From Numida meleagris (lineage: Eukaryota > Chordata > Aves > Galliformes > Numididae), in assembly GCF_002078875.1 (NCBI RefSeq), contig NC_034410.1, positions 83,105,506 through 83,169,505 of the forward strand: DNA of 64,000 nt. Direction: 5' to 3'. The position numbers and the translations under genes were made by a program. Numbering within the stretch: the stretch's first letter is position 1; each line of letters begins with the position of its first letter. Positions 35,994 through 49,300 of the stretch are shown here, piece after piece. Under the pieces are notes generated by a model that was given only the letters and a program-made list of their open reading frames with translations, was not told the origin of the DNA and did no database searches.

Positions 35994-36689
35994 GTGTTTT
36001 TCTAAGCACAAAATATACTGCTTCCATTTATGCCTGCGTTATTAGGATTTTAAGCCTGAGTTTACAAGTAATTTACCACTGCTTGATAATTAACAAGAAC
36101 AGGATCAAGTTGTTTCCCAGCTCTTCTCATTCATTAGCATGAGCACAAGTAAAGAACAGTGCAATCTCATCCTGAGCACAAAAGGAAGTCTCTGCTGAGT
36201 AAAGTCAACACTTGAACTGGAGAGAGGGTGTGAACAACCATAGGTATTTTGAGGAACATTGCATGTGCCCGTCCTCATTCTGCAAGAAGGGAGCTCTGTT
36301 GCAGGGTGCTAACTCATGGGTGAGTCAGGGACAGCTCTGGTGATGAATCTGAAGGAAGAGCTGCTCGCGTGTACCCTTCCTTGAGAGACACCTTTAAAGG
36401 TGTGTGCTGCATCAACAACCCCAGATAGCTTAATTAGCCACAGCCAAAAAGTCTTCACAGCTCAGAGAGCTGAGTGACGTAGAAAAAAAGTCTTTCAGAG
36501 CCCTAGCACTCTGACAGCCTGTAAGTTCATGGAAATACTGCTCCAATTTTTAAAGATAATTTCGTCTATAAAAAAAATGGGGTGAGAGCATGAAATAAAA
36601 ACAAAAATAGTTTCTAACGTGAAAAAGAAAAAAAAAAAGAAGAAGAAGAAGAAAAGCACCCTCGTTGACTTGTACCCTGGCTTTCATAG
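35994..36689. other. Unique DNA with purine microsatellite
   Basis: No gene seen. A purine run with (GAA)n at 36621-36656 abuts the GC-rich block that follows. Confidence 0.5.
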
Positions 36690-36860
36690 AGCAGAGCGCT
36701 TACGTCCTGCTCGCGATGCCGAAGGCTTGGCGGTTCCCCCGGGCTGAGGGCCGCTCGCTGCCGGCTCTCTGCGGTCCTTTGCCGCCCTCTGCTGACGGAG
36801 CCCCGCGCCGGCCTGCGCTGCAGCCGCGTGGAAATGGGAGGGAAGGGATAACAAATCAGG
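36690..36860. promoter_or_regulatory. Small GC-rich, CpG-containing block
   Basis: About 170 bp that are much richer in GC and CpG than the surroundings (for example cgatgccgaaggcttggcgg and ccccgcgccggcctgcgctg). It could be a minor or alternative promoter, an enhancer, or a piece of a GC-rich transposon such as an LTR or a CR1 5' end. Open frames exist on both strands but look like GC artefacts. Confidence 0.4.
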
Positions 36861-39800
36861 GCCGCAGCTGCTCCACGGAGCTCTGCTCGCCTTCGGTGGT
36901 TCTCACAAAGACGTGGGCCTCCCGAGAGGTGCATTCCTTCACTTCATGTAGGTGTGCAGATGCTCTTTGCACGGAAACAGGCACACACGTCCCTGGTAGT
37001 CTCTCAGGCTCCTCACTTCTGAACCGAGAGGCTGCCGGAAAGGTCAACATTTGTAGCCCTCAAGCTTTCCATTTCCTGTAGAAATGCCCTTAATCAAGCA
37101 AGAAGCTTGAAACTGGATACGGGGCCCTGCGAGCCTTGCTGAATTCTTTCCATGCCTCATGTTTTTGGAACATCTGCGCACGGCCAGTTGCATTACAAGA
37201 TGGCCTGTGAGCCTTAGTCATGGGCCAGGAACCTGTTTACACTGCCTTACAGCATGGTAATAAGCATTTACAGCTTCTGGAAATAAGGGGTTTTGATTTG
37301 GGTGGTGTATTTTTGTTTTTTTAAACTATGTGACATTAGCTGTAAAGAAAATAGAGAACCTCCCAGCTGCGTTAGCCCTGTTCAACTGAGCTGAGAGCTT
37401 GTCATTGCTTATGCTTGCGTGGGTGCTGGAGTGTTCATGCTGAAATGAAGCACAGTAACAGCTAAAATGTTAAACATGAAATACAGATCTGTGTCCAAGC
37501 GTCTCCTTCTCCAGCTCAACTCTTCCTTTCTCCTCAAATCTTTCTGAACTGTATTGCAACAGAGCTACTGCACAGTTCTTTCTTATGAGGTTATTTTCAA
37601 GAGTTTTGTCTTTTTTCATGTAAAACAGCTTACAGGTTCCCAAGGACGCTCCCAGACACTCTGCATCTTTTCTTCTCCTCTCTGTTATGATGGTGCATTT
37701 TTATAAGTGTGTTTGAGTTTAAAAATGTAGATCTAATTAGATTTCCTATGGAGATGAATGAGATGAAGACAAGTGGAAGAACAGGCATGAGATACATGTC
37801 GTGTACTGAGCTGCTGGAGGCAGTCAGTGGCTCAGCAGCAAGCAGAGCTCAAATCCAAGGCTTAGTGGAAGAGGTAAGAGCAGGGGAGTTTGGAGCACAG
37901 AGAGGAAGAGGAGTATTGGGGTGGCCGCCTCATCATGCAGCATGTTCCTGCCCATGTCTGGAGTGGTGGGGGGAGGCATGCTATTGAGCAAGCCTTCTTC
38001 CCATTGCCTGTAATTACAGATACACCCATAACTGCACATGCAGGCTTACCACAAGGAGGACATGACCTCCCTTGGCAAATGAGCGAGGCTGCTGTAGCTT
38101 CTGTTACAGCCAATACCTTTGTTCCTGTTCAATTTATCGGAATTCTCCTGAAAGCTCTGAAGTTTTAATTTTATCTTTCAAAGTACTGTGGTAAGCTGGT
38201 TTATTTATTCAGTGCTGCAGCCTGGATACAAGTTCTGGGTATCCTTACGTGGTGGAGACTGCCTCCACTCTTCAGGAGTGCAACAGCAATGTTTAGACAC
38301 AGAAGTGGAGGCTACACCCATGATAGCCCAGTCTCTGTCTCTCTACTGTTTATACGTTTACAGGGTCTAAGGAAGAAAGTTGCTGTTCAGTCATGTGTAC
38401 AATCACATGCGCTTGGGCAATCTCATGCAGTTCAGCTGCTGCCACATGCATAGAGACTGACAAGTTGTTGCTCCATCTACCTTGCTGGCAGGACCAAGGT
38501 TTTGCCTCCAGTGCACCACCAGGGAGTGCTTCTTTTGCTCATCTGCAGAGGCAAACTTTCAGTTTCACCATTCTCTCAGACACATGAATAAATACTGGAC
38601 ACAATGAGGGACAGCTTTTGCAGGGTAAGACTCACCTCAGAGTAGACCCTGACAAACAGCAGCTCAGGCAGACACGTAAAAGACCCAAAGGCTGTGAACT
38701 CAAATCCTAGCCCCAAATAAGGCATACTGGAGAAGAGTAAAACCCATCAGTCTCCTGTATAAGCTGGGAGTAAAAACTGTAAGACATGCAAGTTGTAACT
38801 GCTTATACGCCTTACACTTGGTAAAGACTTGACCTGACTTCCATGCCTATGTCCAGTACAGTATTCATGGCTTTAATTCTGTCCAGCCAAGAGGTAGATT
38901 CCTAGCTTCCTCTGAGCTGCAAGTTTAGTTTCTGACCCTCTCCCCATCATTTCCTACTGTGCTAACTGCTTGGCTCTTAGACCAATAACATAGCTGTGAA
39001 TGTGCACATGGGCTTGCAAGGCTGAGGGTTGAATCTGTCTCTTCCCTGAAGGCAGTAGAAAAATTCTTCCTGACAGCATGAGAAATGGGCTATGTAGATC
39101 TAAAGCAAACTGAGGAAGAATACACCCCTCACATTCTTTCATGGCGCTTTCCCTCCCCAGGACTGGAGAAAGAAGGAGTAGTCATTTACCAGTCAGCATT
39201 AAAATCAACATAATGTTCCTTTGTGACATTTAAGGAAATGCAGCAGGATCACTGAAATTATCAACAAAGAGCTTTACAAAGTGCTCTGTGCCTCACTGTT
39301 ATTTTCTAGTTATATTTTCACCTTCCTTCAAGGTGAGTTGGAACACTGTCAATACAAGCAGAGATTTTCAGAGTCTTATTTATTCAAATCAAAGTGTATT
39401 GTACTAATTCAGTATGAGTTTTAAACATTCATTTATCTCTGTCTTTGATGAAGTTATCTTTCAATTGGAAATCTCACAAGGTCGGTTTTCAAGTAGGAGA
39501 CTTCAAACATTCTTTAGCCTGTAATCCTGCAGTGTTTCCACATCAGCTTAGCTTTAAACTTGAGTAACTTTGCTCTAACAGCAGTGCAAAAGACAAAAAG
39601 TATAAGGAAGGACATAAGAGTTTACTAAAACTGTAAAGGCGTGACCCAGAATGATCATCAAAATGATTTTTTTTTGGTTACTTCAATGAAGCTGTAGTTT
39701 CCATTCTTACTTAACCATTGAAACAAAGAAACGCGAGCAACTGGGACAGTGCATGGATGCTTTATAGCCCCACATCAAAGATACTTCTGTTTTCTCACAA

Positions 39801-41087
39801 CATAAGGCATTCAAGATCCCCTGAGCCTGAAGATTCACTCCCATTTCTTCTTCTTAATGCCTCTCCTACGCATTTGTTTTCATCTATCCCCACATACCAA
39901 GTCATACAAAGTCTGTTTATATGGGATGAGATTAATTTCCAAGACATGAACTGTTTGAAGGCTCCTACCCTGCTGACTTCTGGATTTTAGACCCAAGTTT
40001 AATTTTAAGGTCTTCCAGTCGTTGATTCTGAGATAACATTCATTAGTCCTATTTTTGGCCACAAATAGCTTTGAAATTAACATTTGTTTAGTTCTGAATC
40101 TTGCATTTGTTTCCAGCCCAGGAATAAGATTTTCCCTCCGTGCATTTAGTGTTTTTAAAACCTGTTAGGAAAATGAAAGAGCAGATCCACATCTTTGGGA
40201 AGTCAGTTAGTATTTGCTTGCAGTTCACTATCTAGTGTCAAATGCAGGAAGGAAGTAAACATTCTATTATTTAAGGAAATTAATGAACGAATGTGCATTA
40301 TAATGTGGAAAGAACAACATAAGAAATGTCATCACAGGCAGAAAGCATATTATTCCAGTTCAGACACTGGAGAAGGAGAGGGAGAGCCAAGAATAACTAA
40401 TTTCAGTTTAGGTCAGCTCATATTATTACAGGTGTTGTTTTATGTCAGTAATGTTTGAAATGCAGTTGCTTCCATAGGAAGAAGTTCTGGGTCTGTGTTT
40501 AGCACCATTTTCCCTGGAAGAACCATGCAGTGCCAGTGGTAATAGTGATGTGGACTGCCTGACTGCACTTTGCTTACTGGCCTACATGGCCAGCGCTGGT
40601 TGGCCTGGCTGCATGGTCATTGCTGCAGGTGCTGCTGGAGATGGAGCAGTACCCATGAGAACTCTCAGTGACATGTGGAACATGGCCAGCCATGATTTCC
40701 CAGAGCTGGGAGGTGTTTATCCAAGATGTAGCCCAGAAAGTCACACTGCAGGCAACCTAGTACCATAATCAAGCACCAGCAAGTGAGCAGTGATAATCTC
40801 CAAAAGCACAACCGAATAACTTTCCTCTGTTCCCATCCATCTCTTTAAATAATAACTGATCAAGGCCCTTGCTGGCAGCAGCCATGTTGAAATAGGATGT
40901 GAAGCACCATTGTCATGGTCTCCCTGCTGATCTGCACCTACCACTGAGCTGGTAAGCAGTGACTGAGCTGTGCACTGCTCTGCACATGTGGAACAACAAC
41001 AAGCCTGAAAATCTCATCATCTGCTGCCTGTGAAACTGAAAGGCTGATGGTAATACTATCCAAATTAGGACTAAAATAAATATAAAA

Positions 41088-41116
41088 TATTATATATATA
41101 TATATACACATATATA
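41088..41116. repeat. (TA)n microsatellite
   Basis: Alternating TA with one ACACA interruption. Confidence 0.9.
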
Positions 41117-42415
41117 GTTTCAAGGACTTTACATTTCTCCTGTTCTTTATGATGCTAAACATCTCCAGCTTTCAATAAAAGTCAAACACAGAGTGCTGAC
41201 CATTTTGCAATAAAGAATCCCAAACCCGCTGCTGTTGAAACTGGAGCACTAGAATTTATCAGGGCAGGATTTCATTTGTAATTTTTTGTTCCCAATGCTC
41301 AACTTCTGGTAATTTTTTGATATTCATAACGGCATAAAAACACTGGCAAAATAGCATACACAGTGTGTATTCACTTAAATGGATTTCTATATCACTTTAA
41401 GAAAAATAAACCGAAACACATTTCTGGAGGCAATTAGTATCTGTAAAGATCTGAAATATCATTCAGGGAAAGGGTGGCTGCTGAAGAAGTGCTTAGCTGT
41501 CAGGATGAACTGAAGCTTATCCACTGGAAATACACTCAGCAAGGTGAAGCATCACTGAGTGCTGGGCTGCTACCTCCACGTACAGGGTTGTGGAAACTCC
41601 TGATAGCGACTGGAAGCCACTGCTTGGCTTGTACTTGCCCAGTTCTTGGTCTTAGGGACATGCTCTCTTTGGATGTGGTTGAGTCTCCTCAAGGGTTACT
41701 CATCAGTAAACAATATGTGATTTCGAGGAGTGGGTTCAAACGATAATTATGATTTAGGTGCTGCACAGAGATGGTGTAACCCTGCGGCTTCTACATCCCT
41801 AAGATAACTGGAAAATACAAAGTGATGGTGCAAGCAGCAGAAGACTGAAACTGTACCTGTACTTCTGGATTTGAAAGGACATTCCTAAAAGTACAAACCT
41901 TTGCAGGGCTAGGTAACAAGGAAGTCTGTGGTTTCCTCCTCCTACCTCCTGGTGCAGGCGGGAGTAAGTGGGACAGGATGCATGAAGAGCACACCAGGGA
42001 ATTACAGCCCTAAAGCCTCCAGCATTTTTCCAGAAAAGCTGTGAAGGGAGGCTGCAGGATACACCTCACCTACTGGCATGCCTAGATGACTTGATCCTGA
42101 GGATGAGCAGTTGTGAATTGTAGGGTAGCCTTAAAGAGTATGCCTACTTTTTTTCTTCTAACAAGAAATATATTTATTTCCACAATGAATCCAACACTTC
42201 TTCAGGCACAACTGCAATATCACCAGACTTCTCAAAAGTAAAACCACTGCTGGGATTAGTTGTACAGATAACACAATCCATGAAAGTTTATCGAAGCCCA
42301 TGCTGAATTACACTGCTTTATTGTAGGAGATATGTGGAAAGACAACCTTGCAATGGCTGAGCCACCAGGGGATGAAGGACAAAAGAAAGTAACCTTCTGT
42401 CTCAGTTTTTTGGGT

Positions 42416-42438
42416 TTTTGTTGTTGTTGTTGTTGTTT
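42416..42438 (+). repeat. (GTT)n microsatellite
   Basis: Tandem GTT units after a short T run. Confidence 0.9.
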
Positions 42439-43188
42439 TAACTTTTGCAAGTTTCTGCCTCAAATTAACATTGGCTAATGAAGTTCTTTGCTGTGAACAG
42501 TAGGTCAATTACTGTACAGATTACATTTGTCTTTAATGAACTGAATCTTACTGCTATTGTGCCTGCTCAAGGATATTCTAATAAATGAAGTCTAGCATTC
42601 TAATGAGTTTCAGACATATTAGAAAATTATGAATAAATAAAAAATCCAAAAATAATTTTTAATTACGCAGGATTGTTCCTAAAAGTGAGTCCATCTCAGA
42701 CAGGAAGGTGGCTTTAAATACCTGGTGGTTTAAGAGCCATCTCCAAAGGGATAATTAGAAAACTTGACTTTTAAAGATGCAACACTCATGGTACCTATTA
42801 ATTAATGAGGTTAAAAATTAGCCTAACTTTAGTACAAAAACAGATACAAAGTAGTTGTTAGAATGCAAGTATCTGAAATAGAAAGCCTGATTTTTTCTTC
42901 TTAGTTATGCCAGCAAAGCAGAAATTGTATGTTGGGCTACTGGCATTTCCTTTAAAAATAATCTTTCCTGTTTGCAAAATTAAGGCTGTGACATGAAACG
43001 TACTTTAGACAAAATTGCCTTAATTGTTGTGGAGTGTCAGAACACCACTGAGCTATTCTATCTTTGTGCAGCTGTATGAAAGTAACACTGATAGCTGCCA
43101 CAGCAACACGGCAACTAAAGCTGCGAGAGTAGATGAAGTGCCTCTGAACTCATGTCCATAGGGTATAAATCCAAGCTGGTAAATCCAA

Positions 43189-43220
43189 CCAGGCTTCCAC
43201 CTGAGTAGGAGGAAGCCTGG
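43189..43220. repeat. Perfect 10-bp inverted repeat (hairpin)
   Basis: ccaggcttcc at 43189-43198 and ggaagcctgg at 43211-43220, separated by 12 nt. The stem is too short for a microRNA precursor on its own. It could be a cruciform or a paired binding site. Confidence 0.6.
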
Positions 43221-44426
43221 CTAATTTGATTAGAAAGTGGTTAAGGTGCCCATTCCTGCTACCGCTGCTAAAATAACATCAGACGAAGGCAAGAAAATAG
43301 GAGATCATGCCTTTCCAAACTATCTAAAAATAGTCTCCAAATGTAGCTGCACTACGACCTTCCAATGCATTTACAAGAGGGGATGTGGGTTTTGTTATGA
43401 GTGTTCTTCCAACAATAGAAAATGACTGGATATCAGCTTCTGTTTTAGGATGCCATGGACGAGACTGGGTGTAGGAGGAAGAAGCCAGCCAAGAGGAAAT
43501 TTGAGGCTTTTTAGTTTCCCACTGTAAGCAGGTATGCCCTGACTGTACAGCTTCCAAAGGCGTATGCTGCAAGTCAGCGTTAATAACAGCTCACAAAAAT
43601 GTGGCTAAACCTGTATAATATATAAGACATAGTCACAGCACACATTGATAGCACCCATTACAGTGCAGCCTCCAGAAGCCTAGGCAAGAAGTCCTCTACC
43701 TCCTCCAAGTCCACCACATTTACACCCTGTTGGTTCCTAAAAATCCAAGGTTCCTCAACCTTGAACGAATGAACATGTCTGAGAAAGGCAATGAAAGTCA
43801 GAGTGATTGTGGATTTTCCAGCAGAATGCTTTTACTGGAAAATTCAATTTTTGAGAACTGAAACATTTCTCCAAGGTATAACTGCTAAAAAAAAAGAAAT
43901 CACCCCAGACTGCCAACACAACAGGATATTCTGACAACACACCTGGTAGAGTGTGCTGCTCCCACAGCTCATAGTGCCCATAATTCTTGTGGATTCTTTT
44001 GCAGCCAGACTCCAGCACAGCCTTGCCATGTCCAATGAAAAAAACCCCTCAGTGTCCTGCTTGTAGGAACTTGTAGGCCTAGGACTTGTAGCTTCACTAC
44101 ATTACAGTTTTTAACTCCACAGTACAGAGCCTTCAAGCCTCAGATCACAGGTGACTCAGCTGGTGGTTTCCTGAGTTTTATCTTCCAGTGGGTCCCTCCT
44201 CTCACTGCATCTTATGGACACCATGGGAAGTGGGCTCCCAAGCTCCATTTTTTTTTTCACAAAAAAAAACCATTCTGACTGTTTCCAAAAACATTTTTGT
44301 TCTGCCACTGTGAAACATTTTGAAACACTTTTTCCCCTCCAGAGTGAAATATTTGTCCTCTTCCAGAATCCTTGGATTTTCAGTAAGTATGGAAATTGTA
44401 GTGTTAAACAGCTTCAGTTAAAGTTC

Positions 44427-44700
44427 AAAAAAAGGAAGGAAGGAAGGAAGGAAGGAAGGAAGGAAGGAAGGAAGGGAGGGAGGGAGGGAGGNNNNNNNNN
44501 NNNNNNNNNNNNNNNNNNNNNNNNNNNNNNNNNNNNNNNNNNNNNNNNNNNNNNNNNNNNNNNNNNNNNNNNNNNNNNNNNNNNNNNNNNNNNNNNNNNN
44601 NNNNNNNNNNNNNNNNNNNNNNNNNNNNNNNNNNNNNNNNNNNNNNNGGTCCTGGGGGCTTGGGAGAGGGGAGAGGAAAAGGGGGGAGAGGAGGGAGAAA
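44427..44700 (+). repeat. (GGAA)n / (GGGA)n microsatellite with gap
   Basis: GGAA repeats (44427-44473) pass into GGGA repeats (to 44491), then the N run, then G/A-rich sequence (44660-44700). Tandem GGAA arrays resemble ETS-factor sites, but here they are most simply an unstable microsatellite. Confidence 0.92.
44492..44647. other. Assembly gap (N)
   Basis: A run of 156 N within the tetranucleotide repeat. True length unknown. Confidence 1.
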
Positions 44701-46064
44701 CACCATTTAGGCAGACACTGGTAGTATCCTCTATTTGGGAAAGTCACAGAACCTTCCTGTCCTAACAGCAGAAGCACATTATTAGTTAGAAAGAGCAAAA
44801 TCCAGAAAAAAACAAACAAACCAAAACAACAAAAACTTAATCTCCTTATTTATATAAGCTAAATATTTTATATTTCCCAGATTTTCATCTAAGTGCATTC
44901 TTTGAATATTGGCCAGTACGTGTAAAATTAGTCAAGAAGTTTGATATGATGTGAAAAGAGAAAAAACTTCTGTCAGACCTGCCTTTGTTCAAATGTTTTG
45001 AGTGAGTAGAAGCACTTTGTGTGATATTACAACAATTGAAAATGCATATCTTGTGAGCAGACATACTTGAGACATACCTTGCTAGCAAAAATCCATTTAT
45101 GTACTTGTTTGTAAGGATTAGAAGAGTTAAAAAGAAAAAATAAATAAAATAGGATTTTTTCCCCCATAGAGTGCTGCAGGGTTGCAAAGTGTTTTTTTTC
45201 AATTTATTTCACTGAGGAACAGAAGGTAGCAATGTTCTGAGGTTCTCCAAAAGTAAGTTCCAAATCATTTTTGTTTTAGATTTGTTGAAATGTTTTCCTT
45301 CAACAAACTCAGTTTTTGACATTTTATTGAGACTCACTGAGATATTATTTTAGAATATTGTGGAGGAGGAGAAGAGAGTTAGCTGTGGTACACTTTGGAT
45401 GGTTATCCTAAGGAAATAAGGATTACATTACCATGCTCTGATTGTGCTTCTCTGCTTGCCTGTCCTCCTCCTCTCTCTCCACACCCCCAGCAGATTTTTA
45501 ATCTAGTTTTGATCAGATATGTCAGAAAGTTCTGCAATTCATACAATCTCAGGAAAACAGGCTGGTGAGTACAGCTTGAAAAGAATCACTCATACTATAC
45601 CATTATGAGTAGGAAACCAAACACGCATCCTATTGAGTGTGGGAGAATCTGCAGCACAGTTTGCATTCCAGTCCCACTACTTACAGAACAGCTTGTTACC
45701 ACTGTCGGGGAATTCAAGCTGTCTGCACCATGGTCTCTGGGCTAAACCAAAAGCGTTAAAGAAACAACAAGAAGCAGCAAAATAGAGACAAGGATGAGAC
45801 TCTGAAGAAGCAATAGGGAAGCCAGGTACAGAGAAATTGCCTCCAGCTGGGAATGGTCTGAAAGGATGTTGTCTTCCCACAGTTCTCCCCAGGGAAAGAA
45901 AAAAAAATCCCAAACTGTTGCTGAATCTTGGATCCAGAAATACAAAGGAACTGAAAGATTATGAGTTTTACTAAGAAGTTTCAAGAACACAAAATGAGGC
46001 ACTGGAAGAGAAGAAGCTTCCCCATCACATAGAAGGTTGCTCCCAGCCTGTGATGGAGTTCATA
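44701..46064. other. Unique AT-rich DNA
   Basis: Nothing recognised. Confidence 0.5.
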
Positions 46065-46300
46065 CAATCATAAAATGTCTTTGGTTGGAAGGGACCTTAA
46101 AGACCTTCCAGTTCCAAACCCCCTACTGTGGGCAGGCTGCAAATCACTACATCAGGCTGTCCAGGGCTCCATCCAATGCAGACTAGAACACCTCCAGGGA
46201 TGGGGCATCCACAGCTTCTCTGGGCAAACTGTTCCAATGCCTCACCAGTCCCTGAGTAAAGAATTTCTTCTTAATATCTAACCTAAATGTCCCCTCAAGA
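46065..46300 (-). mobile_element. CR1 LINE 3' fragment
   Basis: Reverse-oriented tail (caatcataaaatgtctttgg, ttggaagggaccttaaagac) and end of ORF2 (ggatggggcatccacagctt, ttcttcttaatatctaacct). It is the last CR1 copy before the transposon-poor right part. Confidence 0.93.
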
Positions 46301-49300
46301 TCTGTGTGGATATTAGGGTAAGCACATTTTCAAGGGAATGCTCAGAGATAGGAATGTGGGCCTGTCTCATCCTTTCCTATAATGTATTGTAAAAGTGTGT
46401 AGAAGAATAAGTAATTCTTTGAAGAAACTGTTGGCAGGTTATAGTGATTCACTGCTGTTATCTCCCACAGGGCTGGCCTCAAGCTACCAGGTGGTGCTGG
46501 GTTCTCTGTTCCTATCATGAGCAGTTGCACTGGGAGGTCATGCAGCCCAAGGCAGAGTAAGGATCACATTTGAGAAGGACTGAAAGGAGAGATTAAAAAA
46601 CACTGGTTGCACACATGGGAAATACATAGTGGATAGAAGAAGCGAGTATTTTTTGGAGTAGTGTTTTGTTCCAGCCAACCGTTTTGTCTTCCAAACAAAA
46701 TTCCCCGCTGTTAGTTGTTCTGATGGGGGTTTGCTGTCTGGCAATACTGCTCGGTGTGATACATTTTAGGGGTGGTAAAAAGGCAGGTAACAGAGATTGC
46801 ATGTGCATGTCGACATAAGCAGGGCGTACAGTGCTCTGCAGCAGCTGCCTGGTGACACTGCTCCCTCATGGTAAGCAGCGGCACGATAAGCAGGGCTGCA
46901 GTTACCTAGCAGGTTAATTCCCACCTTCAAACATAAACATAGACCTAAAGTGAGATTATGTTACATCAGAAGCAAGACAAAGTTTGAAGGTATTTGTTGA
47001 AATTTGGCTTAATGACTCTTATCATTGTAACTCACACCTTTCACCTTCCTAACATCTAGCAATTTGGAATTGGCAAGTTACCAGAAAATGAAAGTAATGT
47101 CTCTCACCTGCCCTTTCTTTTTGCTCTCACTGTACTTTTCTATTTTTTTTCGATGCATTTTGCAGACGTGGTGGATTTTCTCTTAAAGGCTGCTAATCCG
47201 TTTCCAATTTGTAAACCACTGTACACAGCCAAATTCCTGACATTCATTTTTAAAATGAGCTTTTTTTCACTAAGCTTATAATTGCAAGAAGTCTATGCAG
47301 CTCTCCACATTTTACACTCACTTGCCAACAGTGCAGTTCCTTAGCACATTGTATTTCCACTTGCAACACGCAGGTCTTGTGGCTCAAACTCAGGAAAATA
47401 GCTACATTGCCTCCTGAACAGGGTAGTGGCACAAAAAAAAAAAAATGAAGGGAGAATTTGCCATGTCCTTATAAATTCAAACTCTCCTTATGTGACAGTC
47501 ACTCCAGCTGCCAGGCTGGGACTGTTTCACTCTCCTGTTTCCTGTGCCCAGGGTGTGATGTTTACTTCCACTGCACCTATACCTCTCCTTAACCTGTGGA
47601 ATATTATTTCTTAAGTGTGACTTCCCAGCAGAACTGTTGGTGCTAATCAGACGAGAGAGAAGAGGAGTCCCCTTTGCCAGGAAGCTTCTCCTCTCCAGAT
47701 TCCAGCCTCATGAATCAGATTTCTGTTTAACTCATTTTGTCTGACACAAAACACAGCAGATATGTTCCATGCAGAGCATTTAACAGTGGAAAATGGTGCG
47801 AGCATCTTTCTGGAAGGAAGCAGCTAGTATATCAAGTTCAGTTTGGTAGCTACCTTTCCTTCAAGCTCACAGAACTGGCCAAGTAGATACACTCAGCTGC
47901 CAGTTTTCAGCTTCCTTTCACTTCCCCACCACTCTGTTAGGAATGGACAGTCATAACTTGTAAACACCTGCACCACAGATTAGCAAAGGACTGTGGTTAC
48001 AGGGGCAGCAAGGAGCATTTCCAAGGGTTTTGTTACAGTGCTGATGTGTTCTTGGCAGATATAGCGATGTGCTTAATTCAGATAATGCCTCAAAGAACCA
48101 TTTCCCCCCTCAGTTAAGTGGGATTTAATCTAGCAAAATGCAGGGTGGCTGCCTTTAGAAAATACATTGTACTATAATGCCAAACTGTATTGAGATTAAA
48201 ATAGAGCCCTACCTTCTCAGTGGTAGCACGTAGTGCATTCGGTTTGCCTACTCATCACAGTAACCCGCCTGGTGCATCTTTCTGTTTTTAATATTAGATT
48301 ATCTGAGCATATAAAATCAAGCTGACAGAATGAGTCACCTGATGGATTATTGCCTAGAGAAAAAAGCACAGGCTTGTCATTGTATTTGCCGACAAAGCAC
48401 CACGCATACCTATGGGGCTGTAAAGATAATAAGCATGAACTTGATTACTGCTAATATGCTCTGCTTCAAGTTTCAGATACGCAGCGTATTTCCTTTACAT
48501 AATAACTTTTTGTTCATTTCCTAGAATTGACAGAATACTTCAGAGAAATTAATCTGATGAATGCAGTTTCATTGGTCTCATTAAAAATTCCAGCAAAGAT
48601 ACCAGAATAGCAATAAAAGTTATTGTTCAAAACACAGTGCAGACATAGGGCATTAAATGTGTCATCGCTTTCAGGTTAGTGGAGTGAAATAGACATAAAG
48701 TAAAATGGCAGACTCCAGTGTTAACAAAAGTGCACTCCAGGTTGATAAAATATTCTTTTATTTTGAACACTACCTCTTGTTTTTTGTAGAGCTGAAATAT
48801 TAGATTTCGCTTTACACATACATATTCCCAGCAAGATCTGGGAGAGGGGCAGCAGCACTGACTGTTTAATCTTCATCACACATTTTGTGGTTTTGCCATA
48901 AAATTGCTGTCTGGTAGTGACCACCAAATCAAGGGCAAATCAAAATGCAGTCATATTCGGTTAATCTGAATATGGAACCTGGATGCAGTTGTCCCCTCTA
49001 CTCTGCTAGCGGGAGCCTGTAGTTTCTCCCACCCTTTTTCCTGACATGCCTGTGGCATAACAACTTGATGGATCTCCAAAAGGTTAGCACTTTTGTGGCC
49101 ATGGAAACAGACTTAGCCACCTCACTTTGTTCCCTAGGAATGCTTCCCCACTGACTGACTCTTGGGGTCATCCAAGAAGATGCTTCAAGAGAAAATTGCT
49201 CATCTTTCCCCCTCATGGGCCATCACATAGATATGAATACCAAATACTGATTGAGAAATATGACTGTGGTTTCTAAAACAGAGTTGACAAGAAAGGGGGA

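Larger units (their letters stand above)
36861..44426. other. Unique non-coding DNA
   Basis: About 7.5 kb without a recognised transposon or gene. Contains (TA)n at 41088-41116, (GTT)n at 42416-42438 and a hairpin at 43189-43220. A less AT-rich patch at 40,540-40,770 has a 72-codon frame that begins with a hydrophobic stretch, judged to be chance. Confidence 0.5.

Noticed and set aside
40550..40768. 72-codon frame with a hydrophobic start
   Set aside because: No splice or promoter support and repetitive Ala/Gly/Met composition. Judged to be chance.
44214..44819. Open frames across the second gap
   Set aside because: They span N and translate a GGAA/GGGA microsatellite.
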